Of a DNA stretch of 42,675 nucleotides, positions 16,653 through 24,953 are shown one piece after another. Source of the stretch: Opitutia bacterium (GTDB taxonomy: Bacteria > Verrucomicrobiota > Verrucomicrobiia > Opitutales > Opitutaceae); NCBI GenBank assembly GCA_947472765.1, contig CANJCM010000037.1, positions 1-42,675 of the forward strand, given 5' to 3'. The notes under the pieces were generated by a model. It saw only the letters and a program-made list of their open reading frames with translations, was not told the origin of the DNA and did no database searches. Position 1 is the first letter of the stretch. Each line of letters begins with the position of its first letter. The position numbers and the translations under genes were made by a program.

Positions 16653-19469
16653 TTACTTGCTCAGGAACAGGTCACTCTGGACGAGCTCGTGCACGATGCT
16701 GCGCACGCCATATTGCTTTGCGCTCACCTTTTGGAGGATCGCCTCGATCTTCGGACGATCGCTGAACCGCACCGGCGCGCCGGTGGCGAAGATGGACAAC
16801 TGCCGCGCCACATTGCGCGCGAGCTGGGCCTCGTCCTTCAGCAGGAGCTGCTTGAAGTCGCGCACGTCCTTGAAGGTGCCGCGACCCGCGAGCTCGCCAC
16901 TGGCGTCGACCGGCATCGCGAAGTAGAACGCGAATGGCCAGCCGTTCTTGCCGAAGCCAGGATGCGGGCCCTGGGTCGTGGCGGTCGCACGGTAACGATC
17001 GCGCCAGGCGCCCATGACATCGAAGCTCTCGAGGGCGAAGCCGGGGGGATCGATTTTCCGGTGACACATCGCGCAGCTTTCGTCGGCGCGATGCTTGTCG
17101 AGCTGCTGGCGAATCGTCGTGGCACCACGGATGTCGGGCTCCACCGCCGGAACCGCCGCGGGCGGAAGCGGCATGTCGAAACCCACGACGCGCTCCATGA
17201 TCCACTTGCCGCGCAGCACGGGCGAGGTGGTGGTGCCGTTCGCCGTGACCTTGAGCACGCTCGCCTGCGTCATGAAGCCGCCGCGCACGCTGCCGGTGGG
17301 AAGCGTCACCCGCCGCATGGCGACTCCGTTGACGCCGGGGATCCCATAGTGCACCGCGAGCCGATCGTTCAGGTAGGTGAAGTTGGAATCGACCACGTTC
17401 CGCGCGGGCAGGTCGCGGTCGAGGAGTTCCTTGAAGAACATCCGCGTCTCCATCGTTGCGGCCTCGGTCAGCGAGTCGTCGAGATAGTAGTCGTTATAGA
17501 GCGTGGTCGACGGGGTGGTGTCGTCGATGCGCCGGATTTCGAGCCAGTAGTCGAGGAACGCGTCGACGAAACGCTGTGCCTTGGGATCGCTGAGCAGACG
17601 CTCGGTCTCGGCCCGCAGCACCTCGGGGCGATGGAGTTCGCCCTTCGCGGCCCGGGCACGGAGCGCGTCGTCCGGTTGCGAATTCCAGAGGAACAGCGCG
17701 AGCCGGGTGGCGAGAGCGTTGTCGTTGAGGCGGCCCGGCTGGTCGTCGATGAAAACGTACTCCGGCGATGACAGGACCGCGGTGTAGCCCGCGGCCATCG
17801 AACCGGCGAAACCGAGTCCGGCGTCGAGGCGTTGCTTCACCAGAGTGAGGAAGAGACTCACGTCCGCCTCGGCCACCGGGCGGCGATAGGCGCGGGTCAT
17901 GAAGGACCGGAGCAGCCGCTCGGCATCCTGCATCGGATTGGCCGACACCACGTCGACCGTGGCCTTGCCAATATTCGAGACGGCGCCCGAACCGCGGTTA
18001 GCCTGGGCGTAGTTCCCGCGACCGGCGCGCGGCATGTTCGCGGTCACCACGTCGACCTCGATCCCCGGCTGGTTGCCAGTGACCTTCTTCATCGGAAGAT
18101 CGCCAAAGAGCAGTTTGTAGCCGGCCGTTGTCGAATCGTCGTACAGCGGCCCCTCGATCTCCATCCAGCGGAAGGCAACCGCGGGCATGCCGTCGCGCTG
18201 GGCGAGCGGATTAGTAAAGTCACCCTGGAAGCCAGTCGGCCGCGAGCGGTAGAAACGCGACGCATCGGTCACGAGGTACTCATTCGCGAGCAGCCAGATA
18301 TTCTTGAGCTCGTTGGTCGCCGGATCGGGCGTGACATCGAAACCGCCGAGGCGGCGATTCGTGATGCCGCCCTGGGCGTAAACGGTGATCGGTTCGTAGC
18401 GGCGGCCGGGCTGGACGTCGTTGTAGTTCGGGCGGAACCAGGACGGCGGACGAATCACCTCGCGGCGCTCGGGTCCGGTGCTGAAAGAGCGGCTCGAACC
18501 GCCGGGGCCGACCCACAGGGTGTAGCCACTGAAACGCAGATTGTAGCGACCGGCGACAGGAGCGCGGAAGTTGTTCCACTTGGAGTCGAAGCCGGTGACG
18601 TAGTTGCTCGACGTCCAGCCGACGGCCTCGAGTTCACGGGTCGCGGGATCCTTGTCACCCACGGTGAGGTCCGGCGGGTTGATTTCCACCTCGCCGGCCT
18701 TCGGGAGAATGTAGTTCGGACGCACGCCCTCGGCGGCGGCTCTCAGCTCGGGCTGCGGCTCGGTGCCGAGGGCGAGAAACTTTTGGCGGTCGTAGCGCTG
18801 CCCGGTGATGTTCTGGGGCAGCGCGCGATCCTCGCGGTAGTAAAACCGCTGCGTCTTGGTCTCCGGCTGCACGAACTTCACGCTCATCGCCTGACGCACC
18901 GCGTAGTCGGCGGCCTGCATGTAACGCGACATGTGCACGAAGGAGACATCGAGCGCGTTGCTGACCTTGTTGAACTTGAAGGCCTCGCCGTCCTCGGGGA
19001 GCTGGTCCCTCACCTGCAGCCAGGGCAACTGGAGCAGATCGCGCAGGGAATTCTCGTACTCGGTCCGGTTGAGCCGGCGGCGAATGGCGCGGCCGTTGGC
19101 GGCCACCTGCTGCTGTTCAATGGTGGTGAGCGAGGTCGTCAGTCCGGAGATGAACCGCGTCGTCTCCGCGGCATCGGGCCGCTTCTTCTCCTTCGGCGGC
19201 ATCTCGCCGTTCTGGATGCGATCGTGAACCTTCACCCACGTGAGGAAATTCGCGGCGTCGGCCGGGTTGTAGCTCAGGCTGGTGAGGTCGAGTCCGCCCT
19301 CCTTGTCGACGTCGTTGTGACAGGTCGAGCAGTAGCGATCGGTGAACTCGGCGACCTCGGCTTCGGCGAGGGCCGCGGCGCGCAGTGCGGGCGTCGACAC
19401 GAGCGCCAGGGCGCCAAGGGAAAGGCTCAGACGGAGCCGCAGGGACAATACATTCCAGGGAGCATTCAT
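16653..19469 (-). CDS. secreted diheme DUF1587/DUF1592/DUF1588/DUF1585-family protein (paralog 2)
   Basis: A protein of 938 aa with a signal peptide to about residue 32. Heme sites are CSTCH (47-51) and CAMCH (about 799-803). Domain blocks follow the same order as in the gene at 6837, with near-identical stretches such as [37 protein letters not shown] and LTVTANG-type DUF1588 sequence. The two are clear paralogs in opposite orientation. The ATG at 19469 was chosen because everything upstream in frame is translated REP DNA (VSGPVK, TGRETRAT). Function is unproven, probably an extracytoplasmic redox or binding protein. No DUF1552 gene is adjacent; the neighbour upstream is an amidohydrolase. 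Confidence 0.87.
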   Translation of the reverse strand: MNAPWNVLSLRLRLSLSLGALALVSTPALRAAALAEAEVAEFTDRYCSTCHNDVDKEGGLDLTSLSYNPADAANFLTWVKVHDRIQNGEMPPKEKKRPDAAETTRFISGLTTSLTTIEQQQVAANGRAIRRRLNRTEYENSLRDLLQLPWLQVRDQLPEDGEAFKFNKVSNALDVSFVHMSRYMQAADYAVRQAMSVKFVQPETKTQRFYYREDRALPQNITGQRYDRQKFLALGTEPQPELRAAAEGVRPNYILPKAGEVEINPPDLTVGDKDPATRELEAVGWTSSNYVTGFDSKWNNFRAPVAGRYNLRFSGYTLWVGPGGSSRSFSTGPERREVIRPPSWFRPNYNDVQPGRRYEPITVYAQGGITNRRLGGFDVTPDPATNELKNIWLLANEYLVTDASRFYRSRPTGFQGDFTNPLAQRDGMPAVAFRWMEIEGPLYDDSTTAGYKLLFGDLPMKKVTGNQPGIEVDVVTANMPRAGRGNYAQANRGSGAVSNIGKATVDVVSANPMQDAERLLRSFMTRAYRRPVAEADVSLFLTLVKQRLDAGLGFAGSMAAGYTAVLSSPEYVFIDDQPGRLNDNALATRLALFLWNSQPDDALRARAAKGELHRPEVLRAETERLLSDPKAQRFVDAFLDYWLEIRRIDDTTPSTTLYNDYYLDDSLTEAATMETRMFFKELLDRDLPARNVVDSNFTYLNDRLAVHYGIPGVNGVAMRRVTLPTGSVRGGFMTQASVLKVTANGTTTSPVLRGKWIMERVVGFDMPLPPAAVPAVEPDIRGATTIRQQLDKHRADESCAMCHRKIDPPGFALESFDVMGAWRDRYRATATTQGPHPGFGKNGWPFAFYFAMPVDASGELAGRGTFKDVRDFKQLLLKDEAQLARNVARQLSIFATGAPVRFSDRPKIEAILQKVSAKQYGVRSIVHELVQSDLFLSK

Positions 19470-19557
19470 GACCAGGGGGTGGGTTGACTCCAAATTGGGC
19501 CTCCGAAAGCGAACGGCCGGATCGAACCAAGACCGAAATACGAGACGACGGCAAGCC

Positions 19558-19634
19558 GTGGCACGGGTCTCCCGACCCGTGATGACAGAAAAGTGCGGCG
19601 TTAGGTCCTTCACGGGTCCGGAGACCCGTGCCAC
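19558..19634. repeat. REP family 1 inverted pair
   Basis: GTGG plus stem CACGGGTC/GACCCGTG, loop TCCC, then the inverted partner with loop CGGA and CCAC. It sits between the amidohydrolase and DUF1592 genes, which are both on the minus strand. Confidence 0.85.
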
Positions 19635-19675
19635 TTGGAACTCAGCCGCGCCGAGACGGAAGTTGTTCTGAAACT

Positions 19676-19699
19676 GGCCGGTGGGGGCACCGGCCCTCC
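19676..19699 (-). repeat. GGAG-type REP hairpin behind the amidohydrolase stop
   Basis: Stem GGCCGGTG/CACCGGCC, loop GGGG, then CTCC (GGAG on the minus strand). It begins five bases after the amidohydrolase stop codon and matches the stem at 9808-9831. Confidence 0.75.
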
Positions 19700-19704
19700 A
19701 TTTC

Positions 19705-20667
19705 TCAGGCGAGCTTCAACAGCTTGCGTGCGTTGCTTTGCAGGATCTTCGTGCGCACCGTCTCGTCGAGGGCGAGCTTCTCGATCGCGGCGATCTTCGT
19801 GGCCGACACGCAGGTCGGACCGACGCCCGTTTTGCACGGGCAGTCGGAGCCGAACATCAGCTTGTCCTGGTGCCGGACGACGAAGGCCTTGGCAAATTCC
19901 ACATCGCGCATCAGCGCGTTGTTGCCGGAGCCAGCCGACATGTCAGCGTAGAGATTGGGATAAGTCTTGAGCCACACATCCGTGAGCCCACCGGGGGTGA
20001 CCGAGCCGGTGGGATACTGGCCAGCGTCCTTGGAGTACGCCTTGTTGACGTTCGCCCAGAACGTCTGGGCGTGGCCGATGAACTTCACGGTCGGAAATTT
20101 TTCGACCACCTTGTGGAAGCGGCTGTAGCCGTCGTTCCACGCGCCGTCCTCGAAGTGCATCATGATCGGCACGTCGTACTCCTTCGCGAGCTCGACCGCC
20201 TTGATCATCTCAGGCGAATCGCACGCCACCGCGTCCTTGCACTCGCCCAGGCCGATCGCGCCGGCCTTAAGCAGGCGCTCCATCCGCACGTGAGCGCCGG
20301 TGACGTTCACGGGTTCGCGGCAGAAGCAGACCCAGTGCTTCGAATCCTTCTTCGCCCACTCGATCGTGCGATCGTTCGATCCGAGCAGCACGGTCGTGAC
20401 GGCCCCGATGTTCTGCTGGTGCCGGAAAAAATCGTCGTTCACGCGCTGCGAGCTCGCACTGGACTTGGCGCCAGGACTCACCGCGACCTGTCCACCGCCG
20501 ACATTCTGGTGCATGTGGATGTCGATCAGCGGGGCTGGGCCGGCGGGAGCAGCCGCGGCGTTCGCGGCGCTGCGCGGCAACGCAAGGGCGGCGGCGGCCA
20601 GCGAGGTCGTAGTGATGAAGTCGCGACGCGAAAGGGCGCGCGGAGTGGAGGACATGGGGGAGTTCAT
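19705..20667 (-). CDS. Tat-exported amidohydrolase (amidohydrolase_2 family)
   Basis: A protein of about 320 aa with a twin-arginine signal (LSRRDFITTTSLAAAALAL). The mature protein starts with PLIDIHMHQN, the HxH metal motif of the amidohydrolase TIM barrel. It continues with MMHFEDGAW and KFIGHAQ (metal or substrate histidines) and ends with LMFGSDCPC, holding the catalytic Asp, and a final NARKLLKL helix typical of amidohydrolase_2 proteins. Metal-dependent hydrolysis or decarboxylation is expected; the substrate is unknown. The ATG at 20667 gives a Tat n-region; 20655 is an alternative. It is divergent from the RAYT gene with a REP in between. Confidence 0.85.
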   Translation of the reverse strand: MNSPMSSTPRALSRRDFITTTSLAAAALALPRSAANAAAAPAGPAPLIDIHMHQNVGGGQVAVSPGAKSSASSQRVNDDFFRHQQNIGAVTTVLLGSNDRTIEWAKKDSKHWVCFCREPVNVTGAHVRMERLLKAGAIGLGECKDAVACDSPEMIKAVELAKEYDVPIMMHFEDGAWNDGYSRFHKVVEKFPTVKFIGHAQTFWANVNKAYSKDAGQYPTGSVTPGGLTDVWLKTYPNLYADMSAGSGNNALMRDVEFAKAFVVRHQDKLMFGSDCPCKTGVGPTCVSATKIAAIEKLALDETVRTKILQSNARKLLKLA

Positions 20668-20776
20668 AGTCGGGACAGGGGCATGGAGGGGAACGAGGCG
20701 AAGCGACCTTGGCGCGTGCGCCACGGCCGGTCAACCGCGGCTCCGGCAGTAGCGGCGCCGCGCCCACGTTCGGAGA

Positions 20777-20888
20777 GTGGCACGGGTCTCCCGACCCGTG
20801 GAAACCGTTCCACAACCCTTACCGCCACCTTCGGAACCCCACTTATGTGGGTCTTCCCGCTCTTCACGGGTCAGGAGACCCGTGCCAC
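20777..20888. repeat. REP family 1 pair, left flank of the RAYT gene
   Basis: Hairpin one, 20777-20800 (GTGG, stem CACGGGTC/GACCCGTG, loop TCCC). Hairpin two, inverted, 20865-20888 (loop AGGA, then CCAC). The 64-nt spacer is longer than in other copies and matches the spacer of the right-flank copy with about 12 mismatches, so the RAYT gene lies between 112-bp direct repeats. Confidence 0.9.
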
Positions 20889-20897
20889 CACGGTCGG

Positions 20898-21566
20898 GTG
20901 AACATCCTGCACGCTCACCAAGTCACCGTCCGACAGGGCGCCTATCTTCCTCACTGGACCGCTCCGGGCGGCATCTACGCCGTTTGCTTCCGACTTGCGG
21001 ATTCCCTTCCCCAAGCGGTCATCCTGGGTTGGAGAGCCGAGCGCGAACAGGCGCTCGCGGAAGCCCAGCAAGAGTCGCTCCCGGGCCCAAGGCGGCAGCG
21101 GCTCGCTCTTGTGGAAGAACAAATGTCCAAACGTTTCGACGCACTGTTGGATGCGGGTCGTGGCGCTTGTTGGCTCCGAAAGCAGATCGTCGCGGAAATG
21201 GTTGCAGCCACCTTGCGCCATTTCGACGGCCGGCGGTATTTTCTCTCCGCGTGGTGCGTGATGCCGAATCACGTGCATGTCGTCGTCGAGCCCGCCCAAA
21301 GTTTCGAGCTTAGTGCGATCTTGAAGTCGTGGAAGGGCTACTCGGCCACACAGGCCCATCGACTGCTCGGACTGCAGGACGCATTCTGGCAGACCGAGTA
21401 CTACGATCACCTGATCCGCGATGAAACCGACTTCGTGCACAGCGTGAGCTACGTCCTGGACAATCCCCCTCGGGCCGGACTGACGTCCTGGCCATGGGTG
21501 TGGGCGAGCGAAACGGCGCTGGCCCGAGTGGCACGGGTCTCCCGACCCGTGGAAATCGTTCCGTAA
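20898..21566 (+). CDS. REP-associated tyrosine transposase (RAYT), Y1/HUH family
   Basis: A protein of 222 aa from the GTG at 20898. Single-strand DNA transposase of the IS200-like Y1 class: the HUH metal motif is H125-V-H127 within VMPNHVHVVVEP, and the candidate catalytic tyrosine is Y185 in SYVLDNPPRAGL. Both are hallmark RAYT positions. RAYTs recognise and cut REP hairpins in other bacteria. Identical REP pairs end 9 nt upstream of the start and begin inside the 3' end of the gene; the last residues (VARVSRPVEIVP) are translated REP DNA and the stop lies in its spacer. In-frame sequence before 20898 is also REP and was excluded. Both motifs are intact, so it is probably active. Confidence 0.9.
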   Translation: MNILHAHQVTVRQGAYLPHWTAPGGIYAVCFRLADSLPQAVILGWRAEREQALAEAQQESLPGPRRQRLALVEEQMSKRFDALLDAGRGACWLRKQIVAEMVAATLRHFDGRRYFLSAWCVMPNHVHVVVEPAQSFELSAILKSWKGYSATQAHRLLGLQDAFWQTEYYDHLIRDETDFVHSVSYVLDNPPRAGLTSWPWVWASETALARVARVSRPVEIVP

Positions 21567-21639
21567 TCCTTACCGCCACCTTCAGAAACGCACGTAGGTG
21601 GGTCGGCCTGCTCTTCACGGGTCAGGAGACCCGTGCCAC
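21528..21639. repeat. REP family 1 pair, right flank of the RAYT gene
   Basis: GTGG and stem CACGGGTC/GACCCGTG (21528-21551, loop TCCC), 64-nt spacer, then the inverted hairpin 21616-21639 (loop AGGA, CCAC). It overlaps the last 39 bases of the RAYT gene. It ends 21 nt from the stop of the minus-strand sialidase-like gene. Confidence 0.9.
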
Positions 21640-21660
21640 TGCCAATCAGTGGTTCCCCCT

Positions 21661-22866
21661 TCAGGGCCGGTTCGGCTTCGCCCAGAGGATCCGCGCCACG
21701 AGAGTCGCGCCCTCCGCACCACGGGCTTTGGAGTCCTTCATGAACATGCCTTCCGAGACCGTGACCCACGACTCCGACTCGCTCACGTAGTTCGCGCCGA
21801 AGTTGCCCAGCTCGGCCCCGCGTTCCGGCACGACGGCTTTCTCGGTGCGACGCATCACCTGCAAGGTTTCGGGATTCACCTGCGCCATGAACAGCGGCGC
21901 GCGGTGGCGGACGATGTGATCGTTGTTCGCGCCGCGCCGCGTGTAGATGAGGAAGAGACCGTCGCTGTGCGCCAGCCAGTGCTGCTGCGTGTTGTAGCTG
22001 CCGAGCTCGACGCCGTCGTCGAAAACCCAGGGCTTCGGCTCCGCGAAATTCAGGCCGTCGTTGCTCACCGCCACGTAGCCCTTGAGGTCGTTGCGCAGCG
22101 TGAGGAAATAACGGCCCTGAAACTTGATCAGCGACGGCTCGTTCAAGCCGCGCACCACATTGAGCCGCAGCACCGAGCCGTGACGGACGTAGGTGAGCTT
22201 CGTGCCATCGAACCGGCACTCGGCGACGGTGACGTTGAACGGCTCCTTCGCATTGCGGGCGATGTAGAGCGGGACGAGCAGCGTGCCGTCGGGCTGCACC
22301 AGCCACTGGGCGCAGGCGTTGCGCGCAAAGTCGAACTCCTCCCCCGGAGGCAGCTCCAGCACCTGCCACTTCGTCCAGCGCGTCGTCTTCGGATCGTAAA
22401 CCGCATACACGGTCTGGTGGGCGCGCTTCACGTCCTCGAGCTGTTCGCCCTTCGGGCTGTAGCGCACCTGGCAGCCAATCGCGATGAGCTTGCCCGAGGG
22501 CCCGTGCCAGCCGGGCGTGACATCCGCCACGCTGAGCGTCACGCCGTCCGGCTGTTTCTGCCAGTCGAGTTCGGGCGGTTGCACAGGGCCGGTCCATGCG
22601 CCGGTCGGCGACGGCCGGGTCATGAAACTCAGCCCGGAGAAATAGTCCGAAACAGTGAGATGCTTCTGGATCGTCATCACGATCGAAGGCGCGCCGCCGG
22701 CGGCCGAGGGGATCGCCGCGGCGCGCGGGTGAAACCACTGCACGTTGTCGGACTCCGGTTTGAGAGCCGTTTCGAGCTGCACTGTATAGTCCACGATCGC
22801 GGGTTCGGCGGCTAGGGACGAAAGCGGCAGCAGAAGGGCGAGTAATCCGGAGGCGCAGAATTTCAT
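21661..22866 (-). CDS. secreted sialidase/exo-glycosidase-like beta-propeller protein
   Basis: A protein of 401 aa with a signal peptide (MKFCASGLLALLLPLSSLAA). The mature part has repeated beta-strand blades with sialidase-superfamily phrases: HPRAAAIPSAAGGAPSIVMT near the N-terminus, VRGLNEPSLIKFQGRYFLTLR, an Asp-box-like VSNDGLNFAEPKPW and YNTQQHWLAHSDGLFLIYTRR. The pattern resembles the exo-alpha-sialidase (BNR) or five-bladed glycosidase families of PVC bacteria. True sialidase activity is not shown; the arginine triad could not be assigned. The ATG at 22866 was chosen for the signal peptide. It lies downstream of and in the same direction as the TolB-like gene, 126 nt away. Confidence 0.7.
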   Translation of the reverse strand: MKFCASGLLALLLPLSSLAAEPAIVDYTVQLETALKPESDNVQWFHPRAAAIPSAAGGAPSIVMTIQKHLTVSDYFSGLSFMTRPSPTGAWTGPVQPPELDWQKQPDGVTLSVADVTPGWHGPSGKLIAIGCQVRYSPKGEQLEDVKRAHQTVYAVYDPKTTRWTKWQVLELPPGEEFDFARNACAQWLVQPDGTLLVPLYIARNAKEPFNVTVAECRFDGTKLTYVRHGSVLRLNVVRGLNEPSLIKFQGRYFLTLRNDLKGYVAVSNDGLNFAEPKPWVFDDGVELGSYNTQQHWLAHSDGLFLIYTRRGANNDHIVRHRAPLFMAQVNPETLQVMRRTEKAVVPERGAELGNFGANYVSESESWVTVSEGMFMKDSKARGAEGATLVARILWAKPNRP

Positions 22867-22921
22867 GGTGTCACCCCAGCCCGGCCTGGCCACCGGCTCA
22901 ATCGCGGAAAGCCTGTCAGAT

Positions 22922-23021
22922 CCACGGCCAAGCCGTGGTATTTGAGATATGAGATCACAGCCATCCCATAGGGCTGGCTGTGATCTCAAATCTCAAATAC
23001 CGCCGGCCACGCCGGCGGTCA
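22922..23021. repeat. REP family 5 cluster with 25-bp inverted repeat
   Basis: Hairpin CCACGGC/GCCGTGG (loop CAA, 22922-22938). Then arms 22939-22963 and 22975-22999 are complementary over 25 bp with one mismatch; they contain TATTTGAGAT and GATCACAGCCA. A hairpin with stem CCGCCGGC/GCCGGCGG and loop CAC (23000-23018) follows and lies in the 3' end of the TolB-like gene. The element separates two genes transcribed in the same direction. Confidence 0.8.
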
Positions 23022-24510
23022 CCCGGATAAACTGGTCCGCCTCGCGGGCGATGTAGGTCAGCTGCGTGCCGGCGGCGTTGAAGCTCACCACGGCCGGGAA
23101 AATCGCATCGTACGGCTTCCCCTCGCCGCTGGGCGTGGCCACGAACTGCTTGTCGCCCCGGCGGGCCACCCATGCGACGTGCTTTCCATCCGGTGAGACG
23201 ATCGTCGCAAGCACTTCATCGACCGGTTTCCCCATCGGCTGGCCGCCGCGCGTCATCATCCAGGAACGCGTCTGCCGGATCGCATAAATCGCTCTTCCCT
23301 CCGCATCGATCGCGAGCCGCGAGATCGCCGGATGCGAGTTGCCCGGCTTGCCGTCGGCGATGACCACGGTGCGCGCGCCGTCCGGCCGCGCATAGGCCCA
23401 ATGCTCGCCGTTCGCCGACCACACGGGTCCGGTCACGCGCTCGATCCATACCGAGAGTCGGTCGAGCGGCGCGCCCTTCAATGCGTCCGGGCCGTCGGCG
23501 AATTTTCCGCCGATGAGAAACATGCCTGAGACCCGCGCGGGATCCGTGCCCGGGGGCAGCCAGTAATGGGGAATGTCCTGCGGCAGCGCGAAGTAGCCGA
23601 ACCGGCTGCCGTCGGGACTGAATGAAATCCCCAGGCCGAGCAGCTTGTACAACGCCGGCCCATCGACGCCGTCCACGTTGACGAAATACCGGCCTTCGCG
23701 AATCGCGAAGAAAGCCACGTGCTTGCTGTCGGCACTGAAGGTCGGCTCCGTCGCCGACTCGTAGGCCGGGCTCTCCTTGTCGTCGACCACCACGATGGTC
23801 TTCACGCCCTGCGTAACGCGATAAGCGAGCCGCCGGCCATCGGGACTAAACTGCGGCACGGGGTCCACGCGCTCGCCCCCGGTCCGCGACGCGTGCTGCG
23901 GTCGCAGCTTCCCGTCGACCACGATCCCGTCCTCCGTCCAATACGCCCAACGCGTGCCATCGTGATTCACCCGGAGCTCGGCGCGGCCCGGCCCGGCCGG
24001 CCCCGGCTCGAGCGGACGTCCATCCAGCATCGGCTGCCAGCCGCCATTGGTGCCGGCCAGATAAGCCACATGCCGGCCATCACCCGTGAACTGCAACGAA
24101 GTCACCTGCTCGAACGCCGCGCTTTCCCGGTCGTCCACGACCACCACGGTCCCGGCCCGGCCACGCGCGCTCGCGTCGGAGTCCTTCTCCGCCGCGTAGG
24201 CGATCCTCGTGCCGTCGGGACTGAAAATCGGCGTGCCGATCGTGTCGTAGGTTTTCCCGGCGCTGCCGTTGACGACCATCCGCCAGGATTGACGGCGCTG
24301 CTCACGCCAGACCACGCGTCGGCCGCCCGGCGGCGTCAAAACCCGGTTGTTGCCCTCATCGCTCGCCAGGACCTCCTCGGTGTAACCCGCGGGCAACCCG
24401 GCCGCCGACGCCCATGTCGCCAGCGGAAATGCGGCCGCGAGCAACAAAGCCGCGCCGCACCGGCGGATCAGCGCGGAGGACGCGGACGATAATGGGAGAG
24501 TGAATTCCAT
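22993..24510 (-). CDS. secreted TolB-like/PD40 beta-propeller protein
   Basis: A protein of 505 aa with a signal peptide (about 1-36, ending ATWASAAG). At least eight WD40-like PD40 motifs follow: FSPDGTRIAY, FTGDGRHVAYL, VNHDGTRWAYW, FSPDGRRLAYR, FSADSKHVAFF, FSPDGSRFGYF, WSANGEHWAYA and VSPDGKHVAWV. This is the TolB propeller fold, used for protein-protein or ligand binding in the periplasm; there is no TolB N-terminal domain, so it is not a Tol-system TolB. The last residues (VAGGI) and the TGA stop are encoded by a REP family 5 hairpin. The ATG at 24510 gives the signal peptide. Confidence 0.8.
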   Translation of the reverse strand: MEFTLPLSSASSALIRRCGAALLLAAAFPLATWASAAGLPAGYTEEVLASDEGNNRVLTPPGGRRVVWREQRRQSWRMVVNGSAGKTYDTIGTPIFSPDGTRIAYAAEKDSDASARGRAGTVVVVDDRESAAFEQVTSLQFTGDGRHVAYLAGTNGGWQPMLDGRPLEPGPAGPGRAELRVNHDGTRWAYWTEDGIVVDGKLRPQHASRTGGERVDPVPQFSPDGRRLAYRVTQGVKTIVVVDDKESPAYESATEPTFSADSKHVAFFAIREGRYFVNVDGVDGPALYKLLGLGISFSPDGSRFGYFALPQDIPHYWLPPGTDPARVSGMFLIGGKFADGPDALKGAPLDRLSVWIERVTGPVWSANGEHWAYARPDGARTVVIADGKPGNSHPAISRLAIDAEGRAIYAIRQTRSWMMTRGGQPMGKPVDEVLATIVSPDGKHVAWVARRGDKQFVATPSGEGKPYDAIFPAVVSFNAAGTQLTYIAREADQFIRVTAGVAGGI

Positions 24511-24953
24511 CGGAAAATTTGCGGCCGGGTCACCGCACCCCGGCGGGTGGCGGAGTCCCGGCGTCGCGCCAATCACGACAGCATTTTCCGGGCTCAGGCG
24601 CCGACAATGAGGTTGCAGAAGGAGACTGAGGCAAGAGCCGTATCCAGATTCGGCGGGCGGTTCAAAATTCAGGCGCGAATCCCCCTCGCGGGCGGCTCTT
24701 TGGACAGGATTTACAGGATAGGGCCGGAGAACGCAGCCAGACGGTTCGCAAAATTTCTCCCTAAACCGTCCACCCCTGCCCGCATCCTGCTCCATCCTGT
24801 TCATCCTGTCCAAAAAACTCCGGCCCCTGATTCCATTCGCCGGACGTTTCACCCATCGTACTCAGCCCCAATTCGCTCTGGCTAGCATTACGGCCGCAGC
24901 CCAGCCTTCCTCAAGGCGTGCCGCTGAATTTCTCCGCGACGCCGAGCCAGCCC
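24511..24953. other. divergent intergenic region with GGACAGGAT inverted repeat
   Basis: No gene is supported. Arms TGGACAGGATTTACAGGAT (24701-24719) and ATCCTGTTCATCCTGTCCA (24794-24812) are near-exact inverted repeats (family 7), extended loosely by GGGCCGGAG versus CTCCGGCCCC. Related strings are at 28390-28409 and 37292-37620. Promoters of the TolB-like and DUF885 genes must lie on either side. Confidence 0.6.

Noticed and set aside
20709-20897. N-terminal extension of the RAYT protein
   Set aside because: The sequence is REP family 1 DNA read in frame; the GTG at 20898 begins RAYT-like sequence.
21661-22866. Firm call as a true sialidase
   Set aside because: Only one Asp-box-like motif is visible and the arginine triad could not be located, so only fold-level similarity is claimed.
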